Source of the DNA: Nostoc linckia NIES-25
Lineage (GTDB): Bacteria; Cyanobacteriota; Cyanobacteriia; Cyanobacteriales; Nostocaceae
Reading direction: 5' to 3'
Assembly: GCF_002368035.1 (NCBI RefSeq)
Contig: NZ_AP018222.1
Location: 2,642,007 to 2,706,006 of the forward strand
Length of the DNA stretch: 64,000 nucleotides
Position 1 is the stretch's first letter. Each line of letters starts with the position of its first letter. The notes under the pieces were generated by a model. It ran no database searches, had not been told where the DNA came from, and saw nothing but the letters and a program-made list of their open reading frames with translations. The translations under genes were made by a program, and so were the position numbers. Positions 35,496 to 44,400 of this stretch are shown here, piece by piece.

Positions 35496-36467
35496 ATGAA
35501 TTTTAGTACTGCTCTACCTACTTTTGTAATTACACTCCGAGAAGGAGTAGAAGCTGCCCTCGTTGTGGGAATTGTGTTAGCTTTACTCAAAAAAGCTAAA
35601 AAATCCAATCTGAAGCCTTGGGTATATGCTGGTGTCGGCGTTGGTATTGCCGTTAGTGGCTTGATAGGTGTGCTATTCAGTTGGATAATTCAAGTAGTGG
35701 GAGCTGCTAATCCTCAATATACTTCTGTAGTTGAGCCACTACTAGAAGGTGTATTTAGCGTATTAGCGATCGCAATGCTCAGTTGGATGCTCATCTGGAT
35801 GACTCAACAAGCCAAATTTATGAAAGCGCAAGTTGAGGGAGCAGTTACACAAGCACTGACAAAAAACTCAAATGCCGCTTGGGGTGTTTTTAGTTTAGTT
35901 TTTATTGCCGTTGTTCGGGAAGGCTTTGAAACTGTTTTGTTCATTGCTGCTAACTTTCAACAAGGGTTAATACCCAGCATCGGCGCAGTCGCAGGTTTGA
36001 CAGTAGCGATCGCCATAGGTGTGCTTTTGTTTAAATGGGGCATCAAAATTAATATCCGCCAATTTTTCCAAGTAATGGGCGTTTTATTAGTATTAATTGT
36101 CGCTGGCTTAGTAGTTTCAGCCTTGAAAAATTTTGACGACGCCGTGGCTAACTTTGCCCTTAGTAGTCGTGCCACACAAAGCCTTTGTTTCTATTACGAA
36201 CGCTTTACTAAAATCCACTCCTGTATTTTAGGCCCAATTGTCTCAAATACTTCCACAATTTTGCCAGACGAACAATTTCCTGGCATTATTCTCAAATCTT
36301 TATTTGGCTACAGCGACAAAATTTATCTCGTCCAAGCCGTAGCATATATTGGTTTTTTACTCGCCATAGGCGGGCTATATTTCCGCAGTCTTGGAGGAGG
36401 CTTTTTTCAAAGTAAAAATAATACTCAATCTCGCCGTCAAAAACCAATCAATCCCGCAAAAGATTAA
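35496..36467 (+). CDS. FTR1-family high-affinity iron permease
   Basis: The 323-aa membrane protein has about seven hydrophobic helices and both Fe-binding REGxE motifs of the OFeT/FTR1 family: REGVE at 15-19 and REGFE at about 140-144. The extracytoplasmic loop before the last helix contains two Cys (RATQSLCFYYERF, HSCILG). FTR1 imports Fe3+ in concert with a ferroxidase. The multicopper oxidase and HHH lipoprotein upstream on the same strand fit that mechanism. The upstream spacer (35396-35495) is made of TGACTAATGACAAA-type repeats. Confidence 0.94.
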   Translation: MNFSTALPTFVITLREGVEAALVVGIVLALLKKAKKSNLKPWVYAGVGVGIAVSGLIGVLFSWIIQVVGAANPQYTSVVEPLLEGVFSVLAIAMLSWMLIWMTQQAKFMKAQVEGAVTQALTKNSNAAWGVFSLVFIAVVREGFETVLFIAANFQQGLIPSIGAVAGLTVAIAIGVLLFKWGIKINIRQFFQVMGVLLVLIVAGLVVSALKNFDDAVANFALSSRATQSLCFYYERFTKIHSCILGPIVSNTSTILPDEQFPGIILKSLFGYSDKIYLVQAVAYIGFLLAIGGLYFRSLGGGFFQSKNNTQSRRQKPINPAKD

Positions 36468-36548
36468 AACAATCTCTTAACCCTCTCTGCGCCTCTGCGT
36501 CTCTGCGTGAGACAAAAATATGTCAATTTTGAAATTATATTTTTTACC

Positions 36549-37484
36549 CTAAGTACGCTCTGCTCCAAACAAATCTTGTTTCAACTGCTGACAAGCCTTT
36601 TCTATAGCATCTATACTCCCTGGATTCACCAAACCATAATAATCAAACACATAAATTCGGTTCTTTTGAGTTGCTTGTAATTGCTTCCAAAAACTCTCTT
36701 TTTTCAAAGAATCTAAAACCCTTGCTTCCGAATTACCTTGCGGAGGATTAACCAAAATTATCGCATCCGGATTTGCCTCTAAAACTTTCTCAGCCGAAAG
36801 CGTCACATAGCCACCAATTGGACTTTTTCCTTGTAATTCTGCTGCCAGATTTTTCACCTTAAATTGCGTTAGTAAATCTCCCGCCCAACTATTTTTATTG
36901 GGTGCTAAAATTGGCTGACGGCTAACTAGCACCAAAGCCGTAATACTTTGATTAGAACCATCTGGCAAGAAACTTTTGTAACGATTTAACAAAGGCTGAG
37001 GATCGGCATTAATTAATTCAGCTAGTCTTTTAGTCAACTTTTCTAGAGATTCCCAATTATTAACCTGGGTAAGCAAAGTTGGAATTCCTAATTGCTTAAT
37101 TTTTTGAATTGGAATAGTAGAAAAACCTTCTGCGCCAATAACTAAATCTGGTTTAAGTGCTACAATTTTCTCTAAATTAGGAGGATTTTGACCTTCGCTA
37201 ACACGAGGAACGTTTTTAAAACGAGAGTCATCTTTAAATAATTTACTACCAGTAATTCCGACAATTTTTGTTTGGTCAAGTTGAGCGATAATATCAGCTG
37301 ATAGAGAAGAAAGAGCAACAACTCTTTTTGCTGTTTGTTTTGGTAATTGCTGCGAATTTGAGTTAGTTTTTTCAGTAGTATCTGCTACTTTTGTTGGTAG
37401 CTGCTGAGTACTAACAGTGTTGCAAGCAACTAAGGTTATACTCAAAAAAAATGCTAAAACAGATAAAAGCCAACGATGATACAT
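36549..37484 (-). CDS. Iron-siderophore/cobalamin-type ABC binding lipoprotein
   Basis: The 311-aa lipoprotein has its lipobox at LVAC (Cys21). The two-lobed helical-backbone binding fold follows (VVALSSLSADIIAQL ... GITG ... LVIGAEGF ... IGGYVTLSAEKVLEANPDAIILV). Class III binding proteins of this kind capture ferric siderophores, heme or B12 for an ABC importer. No permease or ATPase gene is adjacent, so it must use one encoded elsewhere. It converges with the FTR1 gene, 81 bp apart, which supports an iron ligand over B12 but does not prove it. AAGGAA precedes the start. Confidence 0.9.
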   Translation of the reverse strand: MYHRWLLSVLAFFLSITLVACNTVSTQQLPTKVADTTEKTNSNSQQLPKQTAKRVVALSSLSADIIAQLDQTKIVGITGSKLFKDDSRFKNVPRVSEGQNPPNLEKIVALKPDLVIGAEGFSTIPIQKIKQLGIPTLLTQVNNWESLEKLTKRLAELINADPQPLLNRYKSFLPDGSNQSITALVLVSRQPILAPNKNSWAGDLLTQFKVKNLAAELQGKSPIGGYVTLSAEKVLEANPDAIILVNPPQGNSEARVLDSLKKESFWKQLQATQKNRIYVFDYYGLVNPGSIDAIEKACQQLKQDLFGAERT

Positions 37485-38019
37485 AATGAAATTCCTTGTG
37501 AGTTTTGTTCCTCATATAGTTTCGCGCATCTTCACGCACAATTGCTATAAGAATTCCAGAACAAACTCAGCACCATTTAGTGCAAAAATTCATTAGTTCT
37601 CTTAGTAGTTATACATTCAAAACTAGAAACTAGCTTTGCGAACTTTTGCCTAGCCTTACTCATATAAAAAAAGGCGAGTAAAAACTAGTTCAAAATTCCC
37701 AAAGAATTTTGTAACTGTTTTACCCCCCAGTATCTATACAAGGTTTATTTAAAAAAGCTTTCTTGAATTATGGATTTATAGTGGCGTCAGTAATTACTCA
37801 CTTGACAATAAACATTATTATACTAATTGGCTGATTATGTTAGTATTTTCGACTACAAAAAGCAAGATTTAACCAAAGCTTTAACTTGAGCTTGGTATCT
37901 TTGAATAAAGTGGGATTACTTAGGGCAATAACTAAAAGGACTAGGATGATTGAGTTTAAAGCTCTAAAATTTGAGAACCTTTACCCAGTCTCCAGTCCTT
38001 TATAATCCAGATATTCAAC
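37485..38019. other. Intergenic region without recognised gene
   Basis: About 535 AT-rich bases between the binding-protein start and the polA stop. I see no conserved ORF, tRNA or riboswitch. It should contain the binding-protein promoter. Confidence 0.5.
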
Positions 38020-40941
38020 TTACTTAGTTTCCATCCAATTTTCGCCCGCACGCGCCTCTACCAACAACGGTACACTTAAGTGTACTGCGTTCTCCATCAC
38101 GGATTTAATTTGCGGTTGTAATTCTTCCCACTCATCAGGAGGGATTTCAAATACTAATTCATCGTGAACTTGTAATAACAAACGCGCCTGATATTTTTGC
38201 AAAACTTTATGCAGGCGCACCATCGCAATTTTGATAATATCAGCGTTGGAACCTTGAATTGGTGCATTGGCAGCGGAGCGTAGTAAACCCGCATCATAAG
38301 CACCCAAATTTTTCAATTTACTCAAATCAATATCTTCTGGGTTGCTGCCTTTTAAGTGGCGTAAACTGTTGTTGGTAAAATCAAAATAACGACGACGACC
38401 AAGGATAGTTTCTACATAACCATGAGCGATCGCTTCTTTTTTCACTCGCTCCAAATAACCAAAAACTTTAGGATATCGTTCATTAAACCGCTTAATGAAC
38501 TCATTGGCAATACTTTTATCTATCCCCGTTGAACGAGAAAACCTTAGAGAACCCATTCCATAAATCACGCCAAAATTAATAGTTTTTGCTACCGCTCGTT
38601 CTTCTGATGTGATATTTTCTTTTTCAAATACTAATCGTGCCGTCACAGTGTGAACATCTTCATTTTGCTGATGTGCTTGCACTAATATAGGTTCTTGACT
38701 CAAATGAGCCAAAATTCGCAATTCGATTTGTGAGTAATCAGCAGCCACCATTAACCAACCAGGTTCTGGCAAAAATGCCTTGCGAATTTGACGACTAAAA
38801 GCTGTACGAATCGGAATATTTTGCAAATTTGGATTAGAAGAAGATAACCTGCCAGTTGATGTAGCTGCTTGATTAAAATCAGTATGTACTCGTTGAGTAT
38901 CTGGACGCACCAATACAGGTAAAGCATCTACATAAGTAGACTTTAATTTAGATAAAGTGCGGTATTCAGTTATCGTTTCAACAAATCCAGTTCCATCGAT
39001 TTCTTGGAGTTTTTCTAGCGTTGCCGCATCTGTAGAATAACCTGTTTGAATTTTCCGGGAATATTTCGTGCTTAATCCCAACTTTTCAAACAAAATTTGG
39101 CTCAATTGTTTAGGAGAACCCAAGTTAAAGTTTTCACCAGCAATTTCTATTGCTTTCTCTTTTAATCTCGCTAATTCTGTTTCTAAATGCTGTGAAAGTT
39201 CTTGTAGATAATCTGAGTTAATGCGAACGCCTATATATTCCATTTGAGCTAAAACTGCTTCTAGCGGCTGTTCCACTTCCACTAATAGCTTAGACAAAGC
39301 TGGAATTTTCTCTAATTCCGCACGCAGTTTTGTAACTAAACCAAATGTAGAATAAACATCCATACCACAGTAATCTGCTACTGCGGCAATATCTACATCA
39401 GCGATGGTTTTACCTTTTGGAACTAAATCTAAATAACTTTTCGCCGTTAATCCCAAATATCGCTGCGCTAAATCCATCAAATTATGACTAGAATCTGGAT
39501 TTAGCAAGTAACTTGCCAACATCGAATCGAATACCACTCCATCCAAGTTAATCCCTTGACACTTGAAAACTAAGCGGTCAAATTTAGCATTCTGTAAAGT
39601 TTTGGGATAATCAGCGCTTTCCAGAATTGGGCGTAGTGCTTCTAAGGCTACATCTTTATTTAAATTTTCTCCAGTTTTATGACCAACAGGAATATAAGCA
39701 ACTTCATCTAATTTCGTTCCCCAGCAGCAACCAATTCCTACTAACTCAGCGTCTCTTGGTTCTAAATCTGTAGTTTCCGTATCCCAAGCAATCGGTGTTT
39801 TTGGATTAGTGAATTTTTGCAAAATTTCCAATAATTCAGTTAACTTTGCTTCAGTATCAATAATGCGTGGTTGAATTGATGATACAGGTTGTTGTTGTGC
39901 GGCTTGTGTTTCTGCAAAACTAAAAAATGAAAGATCTGGGTCTTCAAATTCGGGTTCTATTTTTGCTGTTTCTGTTTTTGGTGCTTCTTCAGCTTGACCG
40001 CCAAAACGTTGCTGTAGGTCATTTATTTTACCTAAAAACAATTTAAATTCTAGCTTTTCTAAAATTGGTGATAAAACATCCGTATCAAATCCTTTTAATT
40101 TGCAATCTTCTAAATCAAGTTCTAGAGGAACGTCCAAAACGATTTTTGCCAAATATTGAGACTTATAGGCATCTTCTTTACCCGCTGCCAATTTCTTCTG
40201 ATTTGCGCCTGGAATTTCATCTAAAGCAGCATAAATATTGTCAAGAGAAACATAGGTATTAAGTAGCTGTACTGCTGTCTTTTCTCCTATTCCCTTAACC
40301 CCAGGAATATTATCTGATTTATCACCACAAAGGGCTTTGTAATCGACAATTTGTGAAGGTAAAACGCCCAACTTTTGTTTAACTTGTTCTGCCTCAAATT
40401 CAGTGATGCTATTTGTAGAACGCTTTAAGGCATCTGGACTAAAATTGAGAACAGTGATTTGTTTATCAGCATCTATCAGTTGAAATAAATCGCGATCGCC
40501 AGTCAAAATCTTCGCCCTATACCCCGCAGCCGTTACTCGTTGTGCTAGGGTTCCCAAAACATCATCCGCCTCATAGCCAGCAGCTGTGTAAATTGGTAAA
40601 TTCAAGCCATCAAGTAACTCGTGCAGATTTTCCAAGTCAGGAATAAAGTCTTCTGGTGTTTCTTTGCGATCGGCTTTATATGTATCATCTGTTTCATGCC
40701 GGAAGGTGGGCAAACCCAAATCGAAGGCTACAGCCATTGCATGGGGCTGTTGCGTTCCTATTACTTCCAATAAACACTTAAGAAAACCAAAACATATACT
40801 TGTGGGAATCCCCGTTTTTGTACGTAGTCCTCCATCTCGCCCTTTAGCAAAAGCAAAGTATGAACGATAAGCCAGGGAGTGTCCATCTACCAGGATGAAC
40901 GTCGGACGTGTTGGGGTTGCAGTAGCAGTAGTTTCAGACAT
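38020..40941 (-). CDS. polA: DNA polymerase I
   Basis: The 973-aa protein has all three domains. The 5'-3' exonuclease/FLAP domain is residues 1-300 (ILVDGHSLAYRSYFAF at the start). A 3'-5' proofreading domain keeps its D-x-E motif (AWDTETTDLEP, about 385). The polymerase domain has motif A AADYSQIELRILAH (about 732) and motif C LLLQVHDELVFEIP (about 921). It fills gaps and replaces RNA primers. Length is slightly above E. coli (928), with a linker rich in Glu/Gln around 315-350. Single gene. Confidence 0.97.
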   Translation of the reverse strand: MSETTATATPTRPTFILVDGHSLAYRSYFAFAKGRDGGLRTKTGIPTSICFGFLKCLLEVIGTQQPHAMAVAFDLGLPTFRHETDDTYKADRKETPEDFIPDLENLHELLDGLNLPIYTAAGYEADDVLGTLAQRVTAAGYRAKILTGDRDLFQLIDADKQITVLNFSPDALKRSTNSITEFEAEQVKQKLGVLPSQIVDYKALCGDKSDNIPGVKGIGEKTAVQLLNTYVSLDNIYAALDEIPGANQKKLAAGKEDAYKSQYLAKIVLDVPLELDLEDCKLKGFDTDVLSPILEKLEFKLFLGKINDLQQRFGGQAEEAPKTETAKIEPEFEDPDLSFFSFAETQAAQQQPVSSIQPRIIDTEAKLTELLEILQKFTNPKTPIAWDTETTDLEPRDAELVGIGCCWGTKLDEVAYIPVGHKTGENLNKDVALEALRPILESADYPKTLQNAKFDRLVFKCQGINLDGVVFDSMLASYLLNPDSSHNLMDLAQRYLGLTAKSYLDLVPKGKTIADVDIAAVADYCGMDVYSTFGLVTKLRAELEKIPALSKLLVEVEQPLEAVLAQMEYIGVRINSDYLQELSQHLETELARLKEKAIEIAGENFNLGSPKQLSQILFEKLGLSTKYSRKIQTGYSTDAATLEKLQEIDGTGFVETITEYRTLSKLKSTYVDALPVLVRPDTQRVHTDFNQAATSTGRLSSSNPNLQNIPIRTAFSRQIRKAFLPEPGWLMVAADYSQIELRILAHLSQEPILVQAHQQNEDVHTVTARLVFEKENITSEERAVAKTINFGVIYGMGSLRFSRSTGIDKSIANEFIKRFNERYPKVFGYLERVKKEAIAHGYVETILGRRRYFDFTNNSLRHLKGSNPEDIDLSKLKNLGAYDAGLLRSAANAPIQGSNADIIKIAMVRLHKVLQKYQARLLLQVHDELVFEIPPDEWEELQPQIKSVMENAVHLSVPLLVEARAGENWMETK

Positions 40942-41192
40942 AGCCCTATTCTAGCCAGAAGCTCCCTTGTTTACATACTGCATCAGTTGGTTTATTAAAA
41001 TTTCTGTACCTTGAGATGCCTTTCTTAACAAAACTTCATATATTGGCGAAAATGTATGTTTTTTAAAGGAATTTGGACATAAAAAATTCATATAAATTTA
41101 CGTGTATTTATCAAGCCTAGAAGCAAAAGTTACGAGTTAGAAATAATTTAGTAATCCCGTAATGATTCGTTTTTTCAAAAGCATCTTCCATC

Positions 41193-41900
41193 ATGAAAAC
41201 AAAACTATTGAACACTCTAGGCGCTGCCACGACTTTAGCAGGAATTGTTGCAACGTCTGGAATAGCTAATGCTGGTTCTCTCTCGTACACTAGCTCCACT
41301 AATTACGATTTTACAGATATTATTGATGCACCTTTGAGCGTCCAAAAATTCAATTCATCTCTTGGCACACTCCAAGGTGTAACCATAGAATTTACTGGCG
41401 ATATACTTGGCAATGCAGGTTTTGAAAATAGAAGCCCAAGCGCAAGTCAAGCCACAGTAACCCTTGGCAGCCAATTGAGTTTAGAACTAAATAATCAGTC
41501 TTTGTTGGCATTAAATCCAAAATATACTTCCCAGTATCAAGTTACCAAATACGATGGTGTCACCGATTATAGCGGCACATCTGGAAAGACTATCTCTAAC
41601 TTAACCGCCACACAAACTGGTATCAAGACTTTCACTGATGCCACATTTTTGCAGTCTTTCACTGGTAATGGCAACGTAGACTTTTTATTCACAGCTATAG
41701 CCGACTCCCTAGTTTCAGGATCGGGCAACATTAGATCCTATATTGATACCTATGCCAAAGCAGGTGTCAAAGTAACTTATAACTATGAAGAATTAAAGTC
41801 TGTACCTGAAGGATCGACAACCCTTGGAATTGGCTTAGTTGCTGGTCTTTGTCTGTTGTCACAACGCAAAAAAATCTTGGTTAAAGTCTTAAATTCATAG
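41193..41900 (+). CDS. Exported protein with PEP-CTERM-like sorting signal (choice-of-anchor type)
   Basis: The 235-aa protein has a Sec signal (cleavage near GIANA, about 27) and a beta-rich body (FDIIDAPLSVQKFNS-like start, LGTLQGVTIEFTGDI). Its C-terminus is a VPEGST motif, hydrophobic helix and basic tail (QRKK), the layout of a PEP-CTERM exosortase signal. The body resembles the choice-of-anchor E domain, as far as I can judge by eye. It is probably delivered to the outer envelope or extracellular matrix. An intrinsic terminator follows. Confidence 0.82.
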   Translation: MKTKLLNTLGAATTLAGIVATSGIANAGSLSYTSSTNYDFTDIIDAPLSVQKFNSSLGTLQGVTIEFTGDILGNAGFENRSPSASQATVTLGSQLSLELNNQSLLALNPKYTSQYQVTKYDGVTDYSGTSGKTISNLTATQTGIKTFTDATFLQSFTGNGNVDFLFTAIADSLVSGSGNIRSYIDTYAKAGVKVTYNYEELKSVPEGSTTLGIGLVAGLCLLSQRKKILVKVLNS

Positions 41901-41968
41901 ACTTTAGTTGAATAGGTAAATCTTTTCTATTCTACCTATCAATCAAGTTTTCTAACTTAAATGTAAAT

Positions 41969-41999
41969 CCCCGGTTCTTTCGAGAATCGGGTTTTTTTA
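41969..41999 (+). terminator. Intrinsic terminator
   Basis: CCCGGTTCT-TTCG-AGAATCGGG (nine pairs with one G-T, UUCG loop) followed by seven T. It ends the PEP-CTERM-like gene. Confidence 0.88.
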
Positions 42000-42174
42000 T
42001 TGTAGTTATGGAGTGGACAATAGGGGAGAAAACCTTTTTTATGTTTAGTTGATTTTTCCGCGATTTACTGTGTTAAAAAACTTTGAGCAAAAAAAGCTTT
42101 GTCTCAAACTTTTCACAAAATCTAAAATACAAAATGGTATAACCTCTAACTGGAACTTTAAATTTAAGGAATTT

Positions 42175-43008
42175 ATGTACAACGCATCTGCCAAAGATAT
42201 TAAACTAGTGGTTGTAGATATCGATGGGACGATCGCCGGACACTCCAACACCATCAACGAACCTGTAAAACAAGCGCTGATTGCGGCACAAGCACGAGGC
42301 ATTCAAGTGGCGATCGCTACAGGCCGTATGTATCGTTCAGCCTTGCGCTTTCACCAAGAAATCGGCTCTACTTTACCATTAATGGCTTATCAAGGAGCTT
42401 GGATTCAAGACCCCATTACCCAAAAAATTCATCGCCATTTAGTGCTTTCCAGAGAACTTGCCCATCAACTACTCGATTATTTTGAACAGCCTCAATTACG
42501 GCAGCTTTTATCTATCCACTTCTACATCAATGACCAACTCTACGTCCGGGAAATAACCAAAGAAACCGAAATTTATGCTGGGCGTTCTAGTATTGTCCCG
42601 ATTCCCGTGGGCGATTTGCGCCAAGTTTTAACAAATGAACCAACAAAAATTCTCGCTTTGTGCGATGACACAAATTTCATCAGCGAGGTACTGGGGAATT
42701 TGCGCCGCCAATATACACCTGCTGAACTTTATTTAACAACATCTGTTGCCACCTTCTTAGAAGCAACTAACGCCTCTGTGAATAAGGGAACTGCTGTACG
42801 TTACCTAGCCGAAGAATTGCTGGGATTAGAAATAGCCAACGTCATGGCTATTGGTGATAACTTCAACGACCTGGAAATGCTAGAGTATGCGGGTATTGGT
42901 ATAGCTATGGGAAACGCACCACCAGAAGTGCAAGCGATCGCTCAGTGGGTAGCCCCTAGTGTAGACCATGACGGAGCAGCAGTGGCAATTGAAAAGTTTT
43001 TGCTTTAG
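42175..43008 (+). CDS. Cof-type HAD-superfamily phosphatase
   Basis: From ATG 42175, preceded by AAGGA, the protein has 277 aa. HAD motif I is DIDGT (Asp15, Asp17), motif II is in AIATGRMY, and motif IV is AIGDNFNDLEML. The large C2 cap places it in the Cof/IIB group, which dephosphorylates sugar phosphates, FMN or nucleotide intermediates. The upstream in-frame extension to 42049 (42 residues, Lys/Phe-rich) is not family-like and is left out. Substrate unknown. Confidence 0.92.
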   Translation: MYNASAKDIKLVVVDIDGTIAGHSNTINEPVKQALIAAQARGIQVAIATGRMYRSALRFHQEIGSTLPLMAYQGAWIQDPITQKIHRHLVLSRELAHQLLDYFEQPQLRQLLSIHFYINDQLYVREITKETEIYAGRSSIVPIPVGDLRQVLTNEPTKILALCDDTNFISEVLGNLRRQYTPAELYLTTSVATFLEATNASVNKGTAVRYLAEELLGLEIANVMAIGDNFNDLEMLEYAGIGIAMGNAPPEVQAIAQWVAPSVDHDGAAVAIEKFLL

Positions 43009-43049
43009 TGAGGGTACTTTTTACAACCTAACCCATACTAATCAGAAAG

Positions 43050-43125
43050 GACACCGACGACTGGCCGTGTTTCGTCTCGGTGCCCCTGCTGGTTCGCTCC
43101 TCACACACCTGCTAATGTAGCCGAG
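43050..43125 (+). ncRNA. Candidate Yfr1-like small RNA
   Basis: CTCCTCACACACC at 43097-43109 matches the nearly invariant single-stranded motif of the cyanobacterial sRNA Yfr1. A 5' hairpin (CACCGA-CGA / TCG-TC-TCGGTG, 43052-43082) precedes it, as in Yfr1. Against the call, no clear terminator hairpin with a T-run follows: the next stem CACCT/AGGTG overlaps the motif. Confidence 0.3.
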
Positions 43126-43160
43126 GTGATGCATTGAGTCAATAGCTGTGATGAAAGTTT

Positions 43161-44087
43161 TTATAACTCCGGTGGCGCAAAAATTTTCAGCTTTTCCTCC
43201 AGCACAAATTTTAAGACCGACTGAGTAGCCATAAGCAATCCCAGCCTAGCCTGGGCTAACTCTGGTGACATAATTTTTACTTCACCCCAAATCCGGCAAT
43301 TACGCCAGAAATTTTCAAAAGCTTGGCTCAAAGTCAATGCTGCCTTTCCCCATTTCATAGAACCCCTAACATCTGGACACTCGATGTTGTCCACCATCCC
43401 CACTAACTCGCTAATTAAACGACGCTCATCTGGATGATTTAGCCGCAATCTTTCATCGCAGTCGAACCAAGGTATGGGGTTGGGGGAGAGAAGACTCCAA
43501 AAACTTGGATTAGTATTTGCAAGTGGTTCTTTAAGTTTAATCAATGCCTCTCGGTGAGCCAGCAGCACTAGCGAACAGCAACGTGCATGGGTATGTTGAA
43601 TGGGAAATATGGCACTTGTACTGAGCGCAGCCGTTGGCGCAGCCTCTCGCAGAGAACTATGGGGCATGGGGTATTGGGCATTGGGTATACTTTCTCCTCC
43701 CGCTTCCCCTACTTTCCCTACTCCTCCACTCCTCTCTACCAGACTTTGCAACCAACCTGCTAAGGCTGAGTCAGTTAACTCAAAATGTATCAAACCAGAG
43801 GGAACTATTTGCACGTTAAAAACGTCGCCACAGGTTGCAGATAGATGAAGGGCGATCGCACTGGCCAGCTCCATCGCTTTTCGATTCTGAGAGTTTGACA
43901 CTTGCAACGCCACACTTGAGGTATACAAAATTTTTCTATTGTTTCTATCTTTGTATAGAAGAATTTTTTTATCTTCTATGTATTCATTTTTTGTACTTTC
44001 GGTATTAATACTTAAATATTTGTTTAAACATTCATACACTAACTGTTTAAATGACGCGTAATTGAATGTTTGTATTTTATTAAACAC
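43161..44087 (-). CDS. ArgRS-like protein lacking the catalytic core (DALR domain protein)
   Basis: The 308-aa protein has an N-terminal part (about 1-115) resembling the ArgRS additional domain that contacts the tRNA D-loop (NRKAMELASAIALHL ... VQIVPSGLIHFELTDSALAGWL). A C-terminal DALR-type helical anticodon-binding part follows (about 190-308; HPDERRLISELVGM ... ALTLSQAFENFWRNC ... LGLLMATQSVLK). HIGH and KMSKS motifs and the whole Rossmann domain are absent. Residues about 115-163 are encoded by dispersed repeats. It cannot aminoacylate; a tRNA-binding or regulatory role is inferred. Confidence 0.82.
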   Translation of the reverse strand: MFNKIQTFNYASFKQLVYECLNKYLSINTESTKNEYIEDKKILLYKDRNNRKILYTSSVALQVSNSQNRKAMELASAIALHLSATCGDVFNVQIVPSGLIHFELTDSALAGWLQSLVERSGGVGKVGEAGGESIPNAQYPMPHSSLREAAPTAALSTSAIFPIQHTHARCCSLVLLAHREALIKLKEPLANTNPSFWSLLSPNPIPWFDCDERLRLNHPDERRLISELVGMVDNIECPDVRGSMKWGKAALTLSQAFENFWRNCRIWGEVKIMSPELAQARLGLLMATQSVLKFVLEEKLKIFAPPEL

Positions 44088-44400
44088 ATGATTTCACGTA
44101 AATAACTTTGTAAAGTATATTTGTTAATTTAGTGTCACCTATCTCCGGATATAGGTTTAATCTAGATGAAGAAAAATGAGAGTAGGATAAAATTTGATGA
44201 ATAATCGATGAATAGTGAGTAAACTTTACTACCATCATTGTACAGTAAGAAGTATAACAAAAGAGTAGAGAGTAATTCTTTGCTTTCTATTCTTTGGATG
44301 GCTGGCGCTGTTAGGCGTTAAGCCTGCATCAGCCAACACAAAGACACTCCTTGCACTTTCGATCGCGTCTTTGTCTTCAGCCGAACGCTCTTTGTTACCT
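44088..44400. other. Leader region of the Crp-family gene with two hairpins
   Basis: Hairpin 1 at 44299-44335 has TGGCTG/CAGCCA outside and AGGC/GCCT inside. Hairpin 2 at 44339-44373 has CAAAGAC/GTCTTTG. Both lie just before the start region and would be transcribed with the gene. Confidence 0.5.

Noticed and set aside
42049..42174. 42-residue extension of the HAD phosphatase
   Set aside because: AT-rich, not family-like, and ATG 42175 has a good AAGGA site.
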